Shown here piece after piece: positions 7,156-15,696 of a DNA stretch of 37,488 nt (position 1 is the stretch's first letter; every line of letters starts with the position of its first letter). The notes under the pieces were generated by a model. It saw only the letters and a list, made by a program, of their open reading frames with translations, was not told the DNA's origin and searched no databases. The stretch comes from Stercoripulliclostridium_A sp963642145 (lineage in GTDB: Bacteria > Bacillota > Clostridia > Christensenellales > DTU072). The stretch spans positions 1 to 37,488 of the forward strand of contig CAVIFU010000013.1 of NCBI GenBank assembly GCA_963642145.1, given 5' to 3'. Position numbers and translations under genes: made by a program.

Positions 7156-7458
7156 ATGAAGTATTGTACCAAATGTGGCAAAGAGCTTATGGACGAGGCT
7201 GTCGTCTGCCCTTACTGCGGTTGTTCGACGGAAACAAATAAGCAATCCGAAACGAATTCCATGGCAATCGCCGGATTTATCTGTTCTTTCTTCATCCCGT
7301 TACTCGGTTTCATCTTCGGCGTACTCGGACTTAAAAAATCACAAGAAAGCAAAAGCGGAAAAGAATTTTCTATCGCCGCAATTGTAATATCCGCTATGTC
7401 GCTTATTATTTGCATATGCCTGATTAGCTTTATCGCATCATCGATAGGACAACTATAA
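7156..7458 (+). CDS. Zinc-ribbon, two-helix membrane protein (DUF4190-like), copy 1
   Basis: A 100-residue protein. The N-terminus has two CxxC pairs (CTKCGKE and CPYCG, residues 5-8 and 19-22) forming a zinc ribbon. After a polar stretch come two hydrophobic segments (about 37-58 and 75-95) separated by a short Lys/Glu-rich loop, as in DUF4190-type membrane proteins. The function of the family is unknown to me. No clear ribosome site precedes this start, unlike its downstream paralogue. The leader ORF 21 bases upstream might supply ribosomes by re-initiation. Codons 6-39 are nucleotide-identical to copy 2. Confidence 0.8.
   Translation: MKYCTKCGKELMDEAVVCPYCGCSTETNKQSETNSMAIAGFICSFFIPLLGFIFGVLGLKKSQESKSGKEFSIAAIVISAMSLIICICLISFIASSIGQL
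7171..7274 (+). repeat. 104-bp identical direct repeat, copy 1
   Basis: Identical base for base to 7502-7605. It covers the zinc ribbon and the linker before the first membrane helix. The two genes diverge both before and after this block, which suggests recent duplication with gene conversion. Confidence 0.9.
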
Positions 7459-7486
7459 AAATTAAATTACAAAGGAGATTACCACT

Positions 7487-7762
7487 ATGAAATACTGTGA
7501 AAAATGTGGCAAAGAGCTTATGGACGAGGCTGTCGTCTGCCCTTACTGCGGTTGTTCGACGGAAACAAATAAGCAATCCGAAACGAATTCCATGGCAATC
7601 GCCGGGTTTGTTTGTTCTTTCTTCATCCCTCTACTCGGTTGGATATTCGGTGCGCTTGGGCTCAAAAAATCAAAAGAAACCGGCAAGGGACGCGGGTTCT
7701 CCATCGCGGCAATAGCGATATCTACTGTTTCGTTTATCGTTTATCTGTGCTTGTTAATCTAA
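7487..7762 (+). CDS. Zinc-ribbon, two-helix membrane protein (DUF4190-like), copy 2
   Basis: A 91-residue paralogue of the preceding gene with the same zinc ribbon (CEKCGKE and CPYCG) and two membrane segments. Its C-terminal helix differs and is shorter, ending YLCLLI. AAAGGAG lies nine bases before the start, 28 bases after the stop of copy 1, so the two are one operon. A shared terminator follows at 7883-7918. Confidence 0.82.
   Translation: MKYCEKCGKELMDEAVVCPYCGCSTETNKQSETNSMAIAGFVCSFFIPLLGWIFGALGLKKSKETGKGRGFSIAAIAISTVSFIVYLCLLI
7502..7605 (+). repeat. 104-bp identical direct repeat, copy 2
   Basis: Second copy of the block at 7171-7274, offset by 331 bases. Recombination between the copies would fuse the two genes into one. 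Confidence 0.9.
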
Positions 7763-7882
7763 CAAAGTTCGTCTCAAAACCATAGCAAGGTTTAATTCAT
7801 CAACCTCGTAGCGGTGCTTTGTGTTGCCTCATAAACAAGTACAATGCCTAAGAAATCTGTGCACGCTCGATTTTTTAATTGC

Positions 7883-7918
7883 AAAAGAGCTGTCGTGGAT
7901 AACCCTGACAGCTCTTTT
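7883..7918. terminator. Bidirectional terminator between converging genes
   Basis: A perfect 12-bp stem AAAAGAGCTGTC/GACAGCTCTTTT with Ts on either strand. It serves the zinc-ribbon operon on the plus strand and the oleate hydratase gene on the minus strand. The 120 bases before it (7763-7882) hold nothing recognisable. Confidence 0.85.
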
Positions 7919-7950
7919 TCGTACTTTGGATCACGTGGAACGCGAAGCGT

Positions 7951-9738
7951 TTATTCTATAACGCCGGTACTTTTGAGTAGTTTTTCCGCGTCCGTATCGG
8001 ATATCTTTTTGAGCGCGGCTTTGAGTAACATTTTCTCTTCCACGCTAAGCTTCATGCTCGTAACGGGTTGCTTATCGAGTCCGTAGTAGACTGCTCTAAG
8101 CAATTCGCGCACATCGTACACACTTCCCCAAACTTCGGGAACCGCCCTATCGATGTCGAGCAAGGTATACACCGACTCCATACCGGTACGCATGGAATAC
8201 TCGATGGTGAATATCGTGTCACGAGGAGTTTCGGCAAATTGTCCTATGAACGCGAAGTTTACCGCGCCCTCCGGTACGACCTTAGGTCTGTCGCTGTTTT
8301 TCCTCGGACGGAAGAACGCGTTGATGAAGGGCATGTAGCAGGTTGTGGTATTTGCCTTATTCTTGGCGTACTCGTCGATCTTGTCAATCGGGAAGCCGAT
8401 ATGGTAGAGCCACTCGCGGCAAACTTCTTCACCGGTGCATTCGCGCATGGGTTTCTTGACGTAATTGCCGGGTCTGTCCGTATTAAGCGCGTACGCCCAA
8501 ACCAAAACGGTGTTTTTGTCCTGAGTTCTGAACTGCGGTTGACGGTTGATTGTCCAGGACATGTACCATTGATCGTAGCTATCCTTTACCGTGACTATGC
8601 CGCCCGTGGTAACCTTGCCTTCGCGCGGATCGCGCTTGCAAATCTTTTTGATGCACTCGATAATCTCGTTATCGTCGGTAGCGATCGTGGCGCTCATCCA
8701 ATTGGTTTTGTCGGGATACATGCAGTAGTTATCGGGATTGCCGAACGATTTATCTTGCTTAGCGATGTTCTTCCACAAATCCCAAGATTCTCCGCCGCCT
8801 TTGCGTATTTTGGAAAGATCGGGAGCGTGGTTTTGATCGCCGTAGCAGCTGGTATCTGTGCAGCATCCGTTGGTAATGAATACGAGATCGGTTTCCAATA
8901 GGTCAATCGAGCAGTTTTCGCCGTCTTTGATGTATTCGATTTTCTTGGCTACTTTTCTGCCGTTCTTGATGTCGAAAACGACGTTTTTGACGTTAATACC
9001 GTACTCGATCTGTACGCCGTGGTCTTGGAGATATTTTTGCAAAGGCAAAATCAAGCTTTCGTATTGGTTGTACTTAGTGAAGCGCAACGCCGAGAAATCC
9101 GGCAAGCCGTCAATGTGATGCACGTAACGTTGGATGTAACGCTTCATCTCCAATGCGGAATCCCAGGTGTGGAACGCGAACATCGTCTGCCAATATAGCC
9201 AGAAGTTGGTTTGCCAGAAGTTGTCGTCGAAGAACTCGTCTATGCGTTTGTCTTCCAAATCCTCTTCGGGCGTCATGAACAGTTTGGTGAGTTGCATTGC
9301 CGCCGCTTTGTTGAGTCCGAACTTGTTATCGGTATGCGCGTCCTCTCCGCGATTTACCGTTGCACGGCACAGTGAGTAGTTGGGATCCTTCTTGTTGAGC
9401 CAATAGTACTCGTCCAATACGGAAACTCCGGGCGTCTCGATAGACGGTACGTCACGGAACATCTCCCACATAACTTCAAAGTGGTTGTCCATTTCTCTGC
9501 CGCCACGCATGTAGTAACCGAGGTGGGGCATTTCTCTACCGTCGCAACTGCCGCCGGTGATGTCAAGTTTTTCAAGAAGGTGAATATGCTCGCCCTTCAT
9601 TTGTCCGTCACGCACGAGGAAGAACGCGGCAGAAAGTCCCGCAAGTCCCGTTCCGATGATATACGCGGACTTCTCGTCTACGCCTTCCGGCTTTTTGGGA
9701 TGAGCAAAAGATTCGTAATTGCCTGCAGAATAATACAT
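7951..9738 (-). CDS. ohyA: Oleate hydratase (MCRA family), FAD-dependent
   Basis: A 595-residue enzyme that hydrates the double bond of unsaturated fatty acids such as oleate to the 10-hydroxy acid, a detoxification step in many gut and Gram-positive bacteria. The family signature starts at once: MYYSAGNYESF, then the FAD-binding GTGLAGLSAA (about 29-38), the catalytic-loop string RGGREMDNH (about 78-86) and the conserved TMFAFHTWDSALEMKRY (about 185-201). Length matches the family. The frame is open for 11 more codons, but the ATG at 9738 has GGAGG seven bases upstream and aligns with the family start, so I use it. It stands alone, divergent from a TetR-family gene likely to control it. FAD is a structural cofactor here. 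Confidence 0.95.
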   Translation of the reverse strand: MYYSAGNYESFAHPKKPEGVDEKSAYIIGTGLAGLSAAFFLVRDGQMKGEHIHLLEKLDITGGSCDGREMPHLGYYMRGGREMDNHFEVMWEMFRDVPSIETPGVSVLDEYYWLNKKDPNYSLCRATVNRGEDAHTDNKFGLNKAAAMQLTKLFMTPEEDLEDKRIDEFFDDNFWQTNFWLYWQTMFAFHTWDSALEMKRYIQRYVHHIDGLPDFSALRFTKYNQYESLILPLQKYLQDHGVQIEYGINVKNVVFDIKNGRKVAKKIEYIKDGENCSIDLLETDLVFITNGCCTDTSCYGDQNHAPDLSKIRKGGGESWDLWKNIAKQDKSFGNPDNYCMYPDKTNWMSATIATDDNEIIECIKKICKRDPREGKVTTGGIVTVKDSYDQWYMSWTINRQPQFRTQDKNTVLVWAYALNTDRPGNYVKKPMRECTGEEVCREWLYHIGFPIDKIDEYAKNKANTTTCYMPFINAFFRPRKNSDRPKVVPEGAVNFAFIGQFAETPRDTIFTIEYSMRTGMESVYTLLDIDRAVPEVWGSVYDVRELLRAVYYGLDKQPVTSMKLSVEEKMLLKAALKKISDTDAEKLLKSTGVIE

Positions 9739-9793
9739 GGTGTACCTCCGTAAAAAATTCGATATTTGCATTGGGTTTCCCTTTTGCGAAAGT

Positions 9794-9823
9794 ATTGTAC
9801 CGCATACGTAAAAACGTTTGCAA
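9794..9823 (-). promoter_or_regulatory. ohyA: Promoter of the oleate hydratase gene
   Basis: TTGCAA (9818-9823), 18-base spacer, TACAAT (9794-9799), about 55 bases upstream of the ATG. Confidence 0.6.
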
Positions 9824-9883
9824 TAGACAATTTCTCGGCTCCGTCACAATTTTTGTCAGCCGCAAAACATTGTAAAAATTTGC

Positions 9884-9903
9884 GACAAATCGCCCTATTT
9901 GTC
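9884..9903. promoter_or_regulatory. Candidate TetR-family operator
   Basis: GACAAAT-CGCCCT-ATTTGTC is a perfect 7-bp inverted repeat with a six-base spacer, lying between the two divergent promoters. A further TTTTGTCA half-site occurs around 9851-9858. Size and symmetry suit a TetR-family dimer. Confidence 0.5.
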
Positions 9904-9977
9904 ATGAAACGAAGGTGCGTATCGATCCGAACGCATATTATCACGCGCGTATAAACAAAATTTTTTGACCGCCGCTA

Positions 9978-10006
9978 TTGATTTTTTGCCGAAAAAAGTG
10001 TAAAGT
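9978..10006 (+). promoter_or_regulatory. Candidate promoter of the TetR-family gene
   Basis: TTGATT (9978-9983), 17-base spacer, TAAAGT (10001-10006). The -10 is weak, and the leader to the ATG would be about 85 bases. Confidence 0.45.
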
Positions 10007-10096
10007 ATAGAAAGAACTTATGTATCCGTCTTTACGCAAGAAGACCCCCGCAACGCTGCCGCGTAGCCATTATGAAAAACGCATTATGAGGTATCG

Positions 10097-10660
10097 ATGA
10101 GCAACATCACGAAAAAAGCGATAGCCGAGTCATTCAAAAAACTGCTTGGTCAAAAGCCGTTTACAAAAATCACCGTAGCCGACATCGCCGACGATTGCGG
10201 CATTAACAGGCAAACGTTCTACTATCATTTCCAAGACATTTACGACCTTGCCAACTGGATGTGCGTCGAAGCCGCAGAACGCACCCTCAAAGAGGCTCCC
10301 ACGTACGAAACTTGGCAAGAGAACTTCCTTGCCGTCTTCGAGCTTGCGCGCAAAGACAAAGTGTTTATCGACAATGTATTTCGCTGTTTGCCACTCGACG
10401 GATTGCAACAGTATCTATACAAGCTTGTATATCCGCTGCTAAAAAGAGTTATCGACGAAGTCGCGCTCAATTACATCGTCAGCGATGAGGACAAGGAATG
10501 GATCATCAACTTCTACAAATACGCCTTTGTCGGATTCATGCTTGACTGGATAAAGAACGATATGCGTGAAGACCCCCAAAAAATCGTCGAGAACATCAGT
10601 GCGATTACCCACGGCAACGTTGAGCAATCCCTCAAATCCCTATCCCGCCGCGCCGACTAA
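10097..10660 (+). CDS. TetR/AcrR-family transcriptional regulator
   Basis: A 187-residue regulator. The N-terminal helix-turn-helix is canonical: AIAESFKKLLGQKPFTKITVADIADDCGINRQTFYYHF (in two parts, residues 8-24 and 25-45). The C-terminal half is helical and resembles the TetR_C_11/DhaS-like group. Such proteins bind a small ligand through the C-terminal domain and release DNA. Divergence from oleate hydratase across a 358-base region with an inverted repeat suggests it controls that gene in response to a fatty acid; this is inference. GAGG lies six bases upstream of the start, and a strong terminator follows. Confidence 0.9.
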   Translation: MSNITKKAIAESFKKLLGQKPFTKITVADIADDCGINRQTFYYHFQDIYDLANWMCVEAAERTLKEAPTYETWQENFLAVFELARKDKVFIDNVFRCLPLDGLQQYLYKLVYPLLKRVIDEVALNYIVSDEDKEWIINFYKYAFVGFMLDWIKNDMREDPQKIVENISAITHGNVEQSLKSLSRRAD

Positions 10661-10711
10661 CGGAACAAATCATTTATTCTCTTTGCGTTCTCGAATTTTT
10701 GAGATGTAACA

Positions 10712-10744
10712 AAAATCCCTTGCCTTTTCTCGGCAAGGGATTTT
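10712..10744. terminator. Strong bidirectional terminator
   Basis: A perfect 13-bp stem AAAATCCCTTGCC/GGCAAGGGATTTT with a seven-base loop. It ends the TetR gene on the plus strand and the long secretion-system operon on the minus strand. Confidence 0.92.
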
Positions 10745-10762
10745 GCTTAAATCGTCGGTTTA

Positions 10763-13700
10763 CTATTTTTTGCTCTGATTCAGTTGGTTCTCCGCGACCT
10801 TTTTAACCTCTTTGACGTCCTCTTTGCGCTTTTGCTCTGCTTTTTCATTACGTCTGTGGTCCGCCTCTTCAACGGAAATTCTAATGCGCATCGCGTTGTC
10901 TTCCGAGGACAAAACAGATATGTTTTCCATGTCCTGCTCGCTTTCACGTTCGGTCATGCCGCCGATTCGGAAGCTTGACGTGTCGCTCTGCATATCCTTG
11001 CGTCCTTGCTCTTTGAGCGCCTCGGCGTAATTTGCCTGAATACCGTTTTTGGCGGTTTGTATGTCGGCGTTTGCACGTACCGCGCACAATTCGTCAAAGT
11101 CGCGCGCTCCCAATCCGAACTTCTCCATCGCTTGATTTTTATATGCTTCGACGGCGTTTCTCTCATTGAAATACTTACGCACGTTGAACAGCTTTGACCA
11201 GAATGATCTGCCCTGACTGTGCTCGAGCATGGCTCTGTACGTTTGCGCGACTTTGAGCTTATTATCATGCGTATTCGCTACGTCGCCGTTCAATGTGTTC
11301 TGCGCGTCCGTCACGATGTTTCTGAAATCGGTATAGCCCATACTCTTCTTCCAATCGATGTCCGTGAAGTCGTATCCGGCTTTTGCCTGCATCTTCCTGA
11401 ACGCCTGTTCGACCGAGTTCTGCGGTACGTACTTGGTCAAAAAGTCTTCTTGCAAAGTCTTGATTTGTTCGGGCGTATAACCGCCGTTGATGATGACCTG
11501 CGGGTATCCTACGTGGCGCGCCGAATCGCGCATGACTTGGTCGATGTATTTGCGCGCGTCATCCATTTGATCCGCCGAAATCGTCATACCGTTCTTGCAA
11601 CACTGCTTGTTGATGTTTTCGAGAGCCGCCATATATAAATCGCCGAAAAGCAACTTGTACTCTTTGTCGAATATGTTTTTGTCAACGCTCCTGTGGTCGT
11701 CACTCGCGTTCTGCAGAATGAAACTGCCAATGACGGAATCGAGTTTTTCCATGCCGATTTTTATTCCGCAAATGCCGGCAAGGTCGTTTGTATAATCGTA
11801 TTCGCCCGCATCGTCGTCGAGAGGGATATAACCGGCGTCTTCGTCTATCTCAATGAAGTGCGCGTCGTTGTTTTGCGCGGTTATGCCGCCGAAATATACG
11901 CCGAGTTCGCTGAGCTCGCCCATGGTTACAACCGAGTATGCCGAATTGGGTCTGCTCTTAGAAACAAAGTATCTTCCGCCTTTGAATGTCGCAAAATCGA
12001 TGTTTTCGATGGCTCCGAGTTCTTCTTGCGCAAGTTGATTCTGCACCGGAATATCTTCGCCCTCAAACAAATCGAGATCGGCGTTGAAGAGACCGTTCAA
12101 TTGCTCTTCTTGGTCTTTCATATACGCAGCTATTCTCGCATTTCTTGCTTGCTCCGCCTCTACTTGCTTGTCATACTCGGACGGTGCGAATAATAAGTCG
12201 TCTGCCTCGGGAGCAAAATCCTTCCACTGTTGCGCTTCGCCGGCAACGTATTGTTTGTTGCGCTCGTTGGCTTCGACTTCCGCCTTCTTCGCTTTGCACA
12301 CGTTGACGATGTTTTCTTTGATCTGATTGTATCTCGTGTCGGGGTCTGCAAAATATTGCGACAATTTTTGCACGTACTCCGGCGTTTCGACAGAACCCTT
12401 GTGCGTGAGATCAATGGTATCGAGTTCCATTTTGATCTCTTCGCCGTCCTTCATGATACGGGCAAACTGCACGAGTCCCGTCTGGTTTACGAGTGCGGAA
12501 AGTAGAATCTTAGTCGCCTTATCTTGCGAATACACACCGTCGTTTGCTTCTTTTGCAAGGTCGTAGATCGACTTGCCGTCGACAAATATGAGGTGCACTG
12601 CGTCGGCGCTTGCGCTGTTGGTGAATCCGTATGCGCGCAATGCGTCCGAATCGACGAAAGTCGAGTTGTAGATGTTGGAAATACATCCCACCCACAAAGC
12701 GGTTACGCAATTATCCAAAGCGTCTTCGTCCGGATTATCGCCGGCAAGTGCGAGTGCGCTTTGCGGAAGCGAGAGCCTGAAAACGTAGTTTTTGTTCCCG
12801 AAATCATCGGCGTAAGCAAGTCTACGTCTTCTTTCCGCAAGATATTCATAGGTGAATTTGTGGAATTGCGCGGAGCTGCGTTCCGTCAAAACTATATCTT
12901 CATAGTCTTCGGGAGCGTTTTCCGCCATCTCTCTTTTTTCGTCTGCGCGTCTGACGAGTTCTGCGTATTCAAAACCCGCGCCGAGGTTGAGATACGTGTC
13001 CCTACTCCAAGAGGCAAGCAATTCGGCATGCGCTTGGAGGTATTCGGCTTCAAACGCCGAGAAGTCCGCTTTGTCTATGAGCGTCGGGCAACGTTCTTCA
13101 ACGTACCACGGATTTTCGAGGCTCTTTACTCTCGTCGTCTGTTGTACTCTCATATACATAACGGTCTTGAAAACGTCTTCGACGGTCTTTATTTCTCTCG
13201 GAGGAGTGTACGATTCGAGGAAGTCGAACATCCTGTCGAGATATTTTTTAATCTCGTCGTGGTTTTGCGAAGCGAACGCGTTGATCATCTTGACGGATTC
13301 TTTGAGCGTTTCGTTCTCCGTCAGATCTGCGTCGCCTACTCCCAACGTCTTGGCGTATTCGGTGAACAAAATGAGGTCGAGGAAGTCTCTTTCGTCGATA
13401 TTGAGATTCTTAGGCGACATGCTTTCCTTCAAGGGGTTGGTTTGCACGTTGCCTTGCGGATCGACGTAAGTATCTTTGAGCAAATGCTCTGCAATAATAT
13501 TGTACGGCTTTCTGCCGTCATCGATGATTTTGAACGCGGCGGCAATCGTCTGCTCATCGGCTTTGATTACGAAATCGTTCTTTCCGTTTGCGAACGGAGC
13601 CCTTCTTTCCGCTCTTTGCGCGTCGTCTCTTATCTTGTCGATCGTATCTTTCGTAAACTTTTCGCGACCGGGAACGAGCAATGTGTCAAGACTTGTCTTT

Positions 13701-14884
13701 TCTGCGTTGAAAAGTGCCTTCCTGAACTGTTCGCTACCCTCGAGAGCGGTGATTTTCGCCACGTAGTCGGGGTTGTCGTTTTCGCCCGTGCGAACGTCGA
13801 GGACGTCCGATTTATACTCAAACTTGCCATTTATTTCGGCAACTTGCACTATCGACACAACGCCCGTCTGATTCACTACGGCGTCCATAAATTTTGCCGC
13901 GCCGGCGTCCGGATTTTTGGGATCGGGGAGCATATCGTAGATGCTGATTCCGTCAATGAAAACCGTCTTGTACAAGTCGAGATCGATCTGACCGCAATTC
14001 GTATATTTGCGCACAAGACCGTAATCCGTTTCGGTTGCGCCGAGAGCGCCTCTGAGCGCGGCGGTTATGTTTTGGAGTTCTTCGGCGGAAACGTCCGCGT
14101 CGAGATTCTTACCCTTCATTGATTTAACCCAATCGGTGAGGGCAAGCTTTTTGATTGACGCTTCGCCCGCGGGATTCGGGTTATCGAGGTCGAATGCGTC
14201 CATGAGCGCGTTCACGAGCGGAATTCTGTTCTCGACGGAAGGACGCAAAGCGTCAAACATTTCGCGTGCGACCCTGTTCTCTCCCAATTGTTTCACGGGG
14301 TTTTCGTCGAGCGCGCGGATTGTCGCCGTATCGATTTTGACGTCGTTATCCAAGAACAGGAACTCGTTCCACATGGATTGCATCATCAGTTCTTGTTCCA
14401 CTCTTTGAAGTTCCATCATACTCGTCATGTCGGTGAAATGCGTCTGAACGTAGTCCTGATAATTCTTCATCTTCGTGACGCCCAATCCTTGTTGCGCGCG
14501 CAGATAAACAAAGTGTTTCAAAGCGTCCGCTTCGTTGTTGATCTCCGTAGGCGGATTGTAGTTTGCGGCAAACGCGAACCATTTGTCGAGGTATTCGTAG
14601 ATTTTTTCTCTGTCATCGTTGGCAAAAGCGAGGATAAGCTTTTCGCATTCGACTTCATATTCTGCGTCGTCAAGCGGTTTGCCGTTTTTCGGATCGTCGA
14701 AAACGGGTTTATACCTCAAGAACAAAGCCATATCGGACAGATCTCTCTGATCGACTTTTTCATAGATTATATCCATTTCGGTTTTCATTCTTGCCGAAAC
14801 TTTGCCGTACAATTTTTCGGTTTCGCTCGCCTTACGCATTGCATCGTGTAAGCTTTTCTTGTCTATTTTCTGAGTTAATCTCAT
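10763..14884 (-). CDS. 1373-residue protein with internal duplication, unknown function
   Basis: A very large, soluble, charged protein with no signal peptide or membrane segment. I do not recognise the family. It carries a clear internal duplication: residues about 48-385 and 498-845 share NYNPPTEI/SYTPPREI (109/558), VFIDGISIYD/IFVDGKSIYD (308/766) and VNQTG followed by V and L (337/799). A third region (about 990-1240) is unrelated, and the last ~130 residues are highly charged, ending in a Lys/Glu/Arg-rich helix. AGGAG lies six to seven bases before the start. It is the last gene of the secretion-like operon, 112 bases after the small gene, and a strong terminator follows. Its size, charge and position make it a candidate secreted substrate or cytoplasmic partner. 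That is inference. Confidence 0.85.
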   Translation of the reverse strand: MRLTQKIDKKSLHDAMRKASETEKLYGKVSARMKTEMDIIYEKVDQRDLSDMALFLRYKPVFDDPKNGKPLDDAEYEVECEKLILAFANDDREKIYEYLDKWFAFAANYNPPTEINNEADALKHFVYLRAQQGLGVTKMKNYQDYVQTHFTDMTSMMELQRVEQELMMQSMWNEFLFLDNDVKIDTATIRALDENPVKQLGENRVAREMFDALRPSVENRIPLVNALMDAFDLDNPNPAGEASIKKLALTDWVKSMKGKNLDADVSAEELQNITAALRGALGATETDYGLVRKYTNCGQIDLDLYKTVFIDGISIYDMLPDPKNPDAGAAKFMDAVVNQTGVVSIVQVAEINGKFEYKSDVLDVRTGENDNPDYVAKITALEGSEQFRKALFNAEKTSLDTLLVPGREKFTKDTIDKIRDDAQRAERRAPFANGKNDFVIKADEQTIAAAFKIIDDGRKPYNIIAEHLLKDTYVDPQGNVQTNPLKESMSPKNLNIDERDFLDLILFTEYAKTLGVGDADLTENETLKESVKMINAFASQNHDEIKKYLDRMFDFLESYTPPREIKTVEDVFKTVMYMRVQQTTRVKSLENPWYVEERCPTLIDKADFSAFEAEYLQAHAELLASWSRDTYLNLGAGFEYAELVRRADEKREMAENAPEDYEDIVLTERSSAQFHKFTYEYLAERRRRLAYADDFGNKNYVFRLSLPQSALALAGDNPDEDALDNCVTALWVGCISNIYNSTFVDSDALRAYGFTNSASADAVHLIFVDGKSIYDLAKEANDGVYSQDKATKILLSALVNQTGLVQFARIMKDGEEIKMELDTIDLTHKGSVETPEYVQKLSQYFADPDTRYNQIKENIVNVCKAKKAEVEANERNKQYVAGEAQQWKDFAPEADDLLFAPSEYDKQVEAEQARNARIAAYMKDQEEQLNGLFNADLDLFEGEDIPVQNQLAQEELGAIENIDFATFKGGRYFVSKSRPNSAYSVVTMGELSELGVYFGGITAQNNDAHFIEIDEDAGYIPLDDDAGEYDYTNDLAGICGIKIGMEKLDSVIGSFILQNASDDHRSVDKNIFDKEYKLLFGDLYMAALENINKQCCKNGMTISADQMDDARKYIDQVMRDSARHVGYPQVIINGGYTPEQIKTLQEDFLTKYVPQNSVEQAFRKMQAKAGYDFTDIDWKKSMGYTDFRNIVTDAQNTLNGDVANTHDNKLKVAQTYRAMLEHSQGRSFWSKLFNVRKYFNERNAVEAYKNQAMEKFGLGARDFDELCAVRANADIQTAKNGIQANYAEALKEQGRKDMQSDTSSFRIGGMTERESEQDMENISVLSSEDNAMRIRISVEEADHRRNEKAEQKRKEDVKEVKKVAENQLNQSKK

Positions 14885-14996
14885 TTCCGTACTCCTTTTT
14901 TATATTGACAATTTCTTGTGCGATTTTGTTTTGTACGCTTGATGCGTTTTCGTATATTAAGACACGCGTTTTTCGCAAACGGGTGCAAAATAATTT

Positions 14997-15182
14997 CTAT
15001 TTTTTCAAGTTAAGTCGCGGTGCCTCCGTCGACTTTACGTCTTTTGTCCTTTGGCTCGTAGCGTGAGCCGCTTCCGGAACGGTTATGCGCTCGGCACAAG
15101 AGGACAAATTAAGTTTGTTCATTACCTTGTCGAAACGATTTTCGATGTTCAACGCGTCGATTGCGTTTTCAAGATTACTCAT
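14997..15182 (-). CDS. 61-residue protein coupled to the sigma factor gene
   Basis: A small hydrophilic protein of unknown family, beginning MSNLENAIDALNIENRFDKV. An upstream TTG would add two residues, but GGAGG sits nine bases before the ATG at 15182, a better distance, so I use the ATG. The gene overlaps the end of the ECF sigma gene by eight bases, implying translational coupling. That position is where anti-sigma factors often lie, but it lacks the zinc-binding HxxxCxxC motif and any membrane segment, so an anti-sigma role is only a guess. Confidence 0.6.
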   Translation of the reverse strand: MSNLENAIDALNIENRFDKVMNKLNLSSCAERITVPEAAHATSQRTKDVKSTEAPRLNLKK

Positions 15183-15696
15183 GGTCAAGGTCCTCCAATT
15201 CGGATTTCAGTTTTTTGCAAAGACGTCTGTATTTGCTTTTGACGGTGTTTGCGCTTTCTCCCGTGCTCTTTGCGATTTCCACGAGCGAATAGCCCTCCAA
15301 CACGTGTCGCGACAGTAGTTCGAACTCCTCTTTCGTCACGAGATTTTTCACTCTTTCGAGTAGATCCGAGCCCTCCGAGAAGGTATATTGTCCGACGGTG
15401 CGCTCGTCAAGTACCTCGGTAGGTCTTTTGGTGCGCAGACGATTGAGTGACAAATTTCTCGCCGAACGCGTGAGGTAATACTTAATGTTTTGTATCTCGC
15501 TCGCGTCCGTCCTGAGATATAACTTGACAAAGACGTCGTCGGCAATCTCGTCGGTGTCTTCTTTGTTGCCTAAGAACCTGTACGCGCAAAACCAAACAAG
15601 TTTGAAATACTTGTCATATATCTTGTGAAAGACGGTTTTTTTCGCCTGCTCGTCAAGCGGAGAGAGGCTGTCGGCAAGTTCTTGTTCGAGAGTCAT
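15175..15696 (-). CDS. ECF-type RNA polymerase sigma factor
   Basis: A 173-residue sigma-70-family protein with only regions 2 and 4. Region 2 is at about residues 22-70 (FHKIYDKYFKLVWFCAYRFLG, then DTDEIADDVFVKLY). Region 4 is at about 117-165, with the helix-turn-helix YSLVEIAKSTGESANTVKSKY. It directs RNA polymerase to a specific promoter set. Its ATG overlaps the stop of the virB4-like gene (ATGA) and its end overlaps the 61-residue gene, so sigma factor production is tied to that of the secretion ATPase. I see no recognisable ECF promoter in the operon to name as its target. Confidence 0.9.
   Translation of the reverse strand: MTLEQELADSLSPLDEQAKKTVFHKIYDKYFKLVWFCAYRFLGNKEDTDEIADDVFVKLYLRTDASEIQNIKYYLTRSARNLSLNRLRTKRPTEVLDERTVGQYTFSEGSDLLERVKNLVTKEEFELLSRHVLEGYSLVEIAKSTGESANTVKSKYRRLCKKLKSELEDLDHE

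Noticed and set aside
9736..9771. N-terminally extended oleate hydratase starting at 9771
   Set aside because: The extra 11 residues lack a ribosome site, while GGAGG precedes the ATG at 9738, which matches the family start.
12524..14122. Plus-strand 532-codon open frame antisense to the 1373-residue gene
   Set aside because: It has no ribosome site or recognisable domain, and the minus-strand frame has clear repeat homology and a good start. It is a shadow frame of a codon-biased gene.
14885..14996. Separate promoter for the 1373-residue gene
   Set aside because: Several TTG and TAATAT-like strings occur, but none has acceptable spacing. I cannot exclude an ECF-type promoter there.
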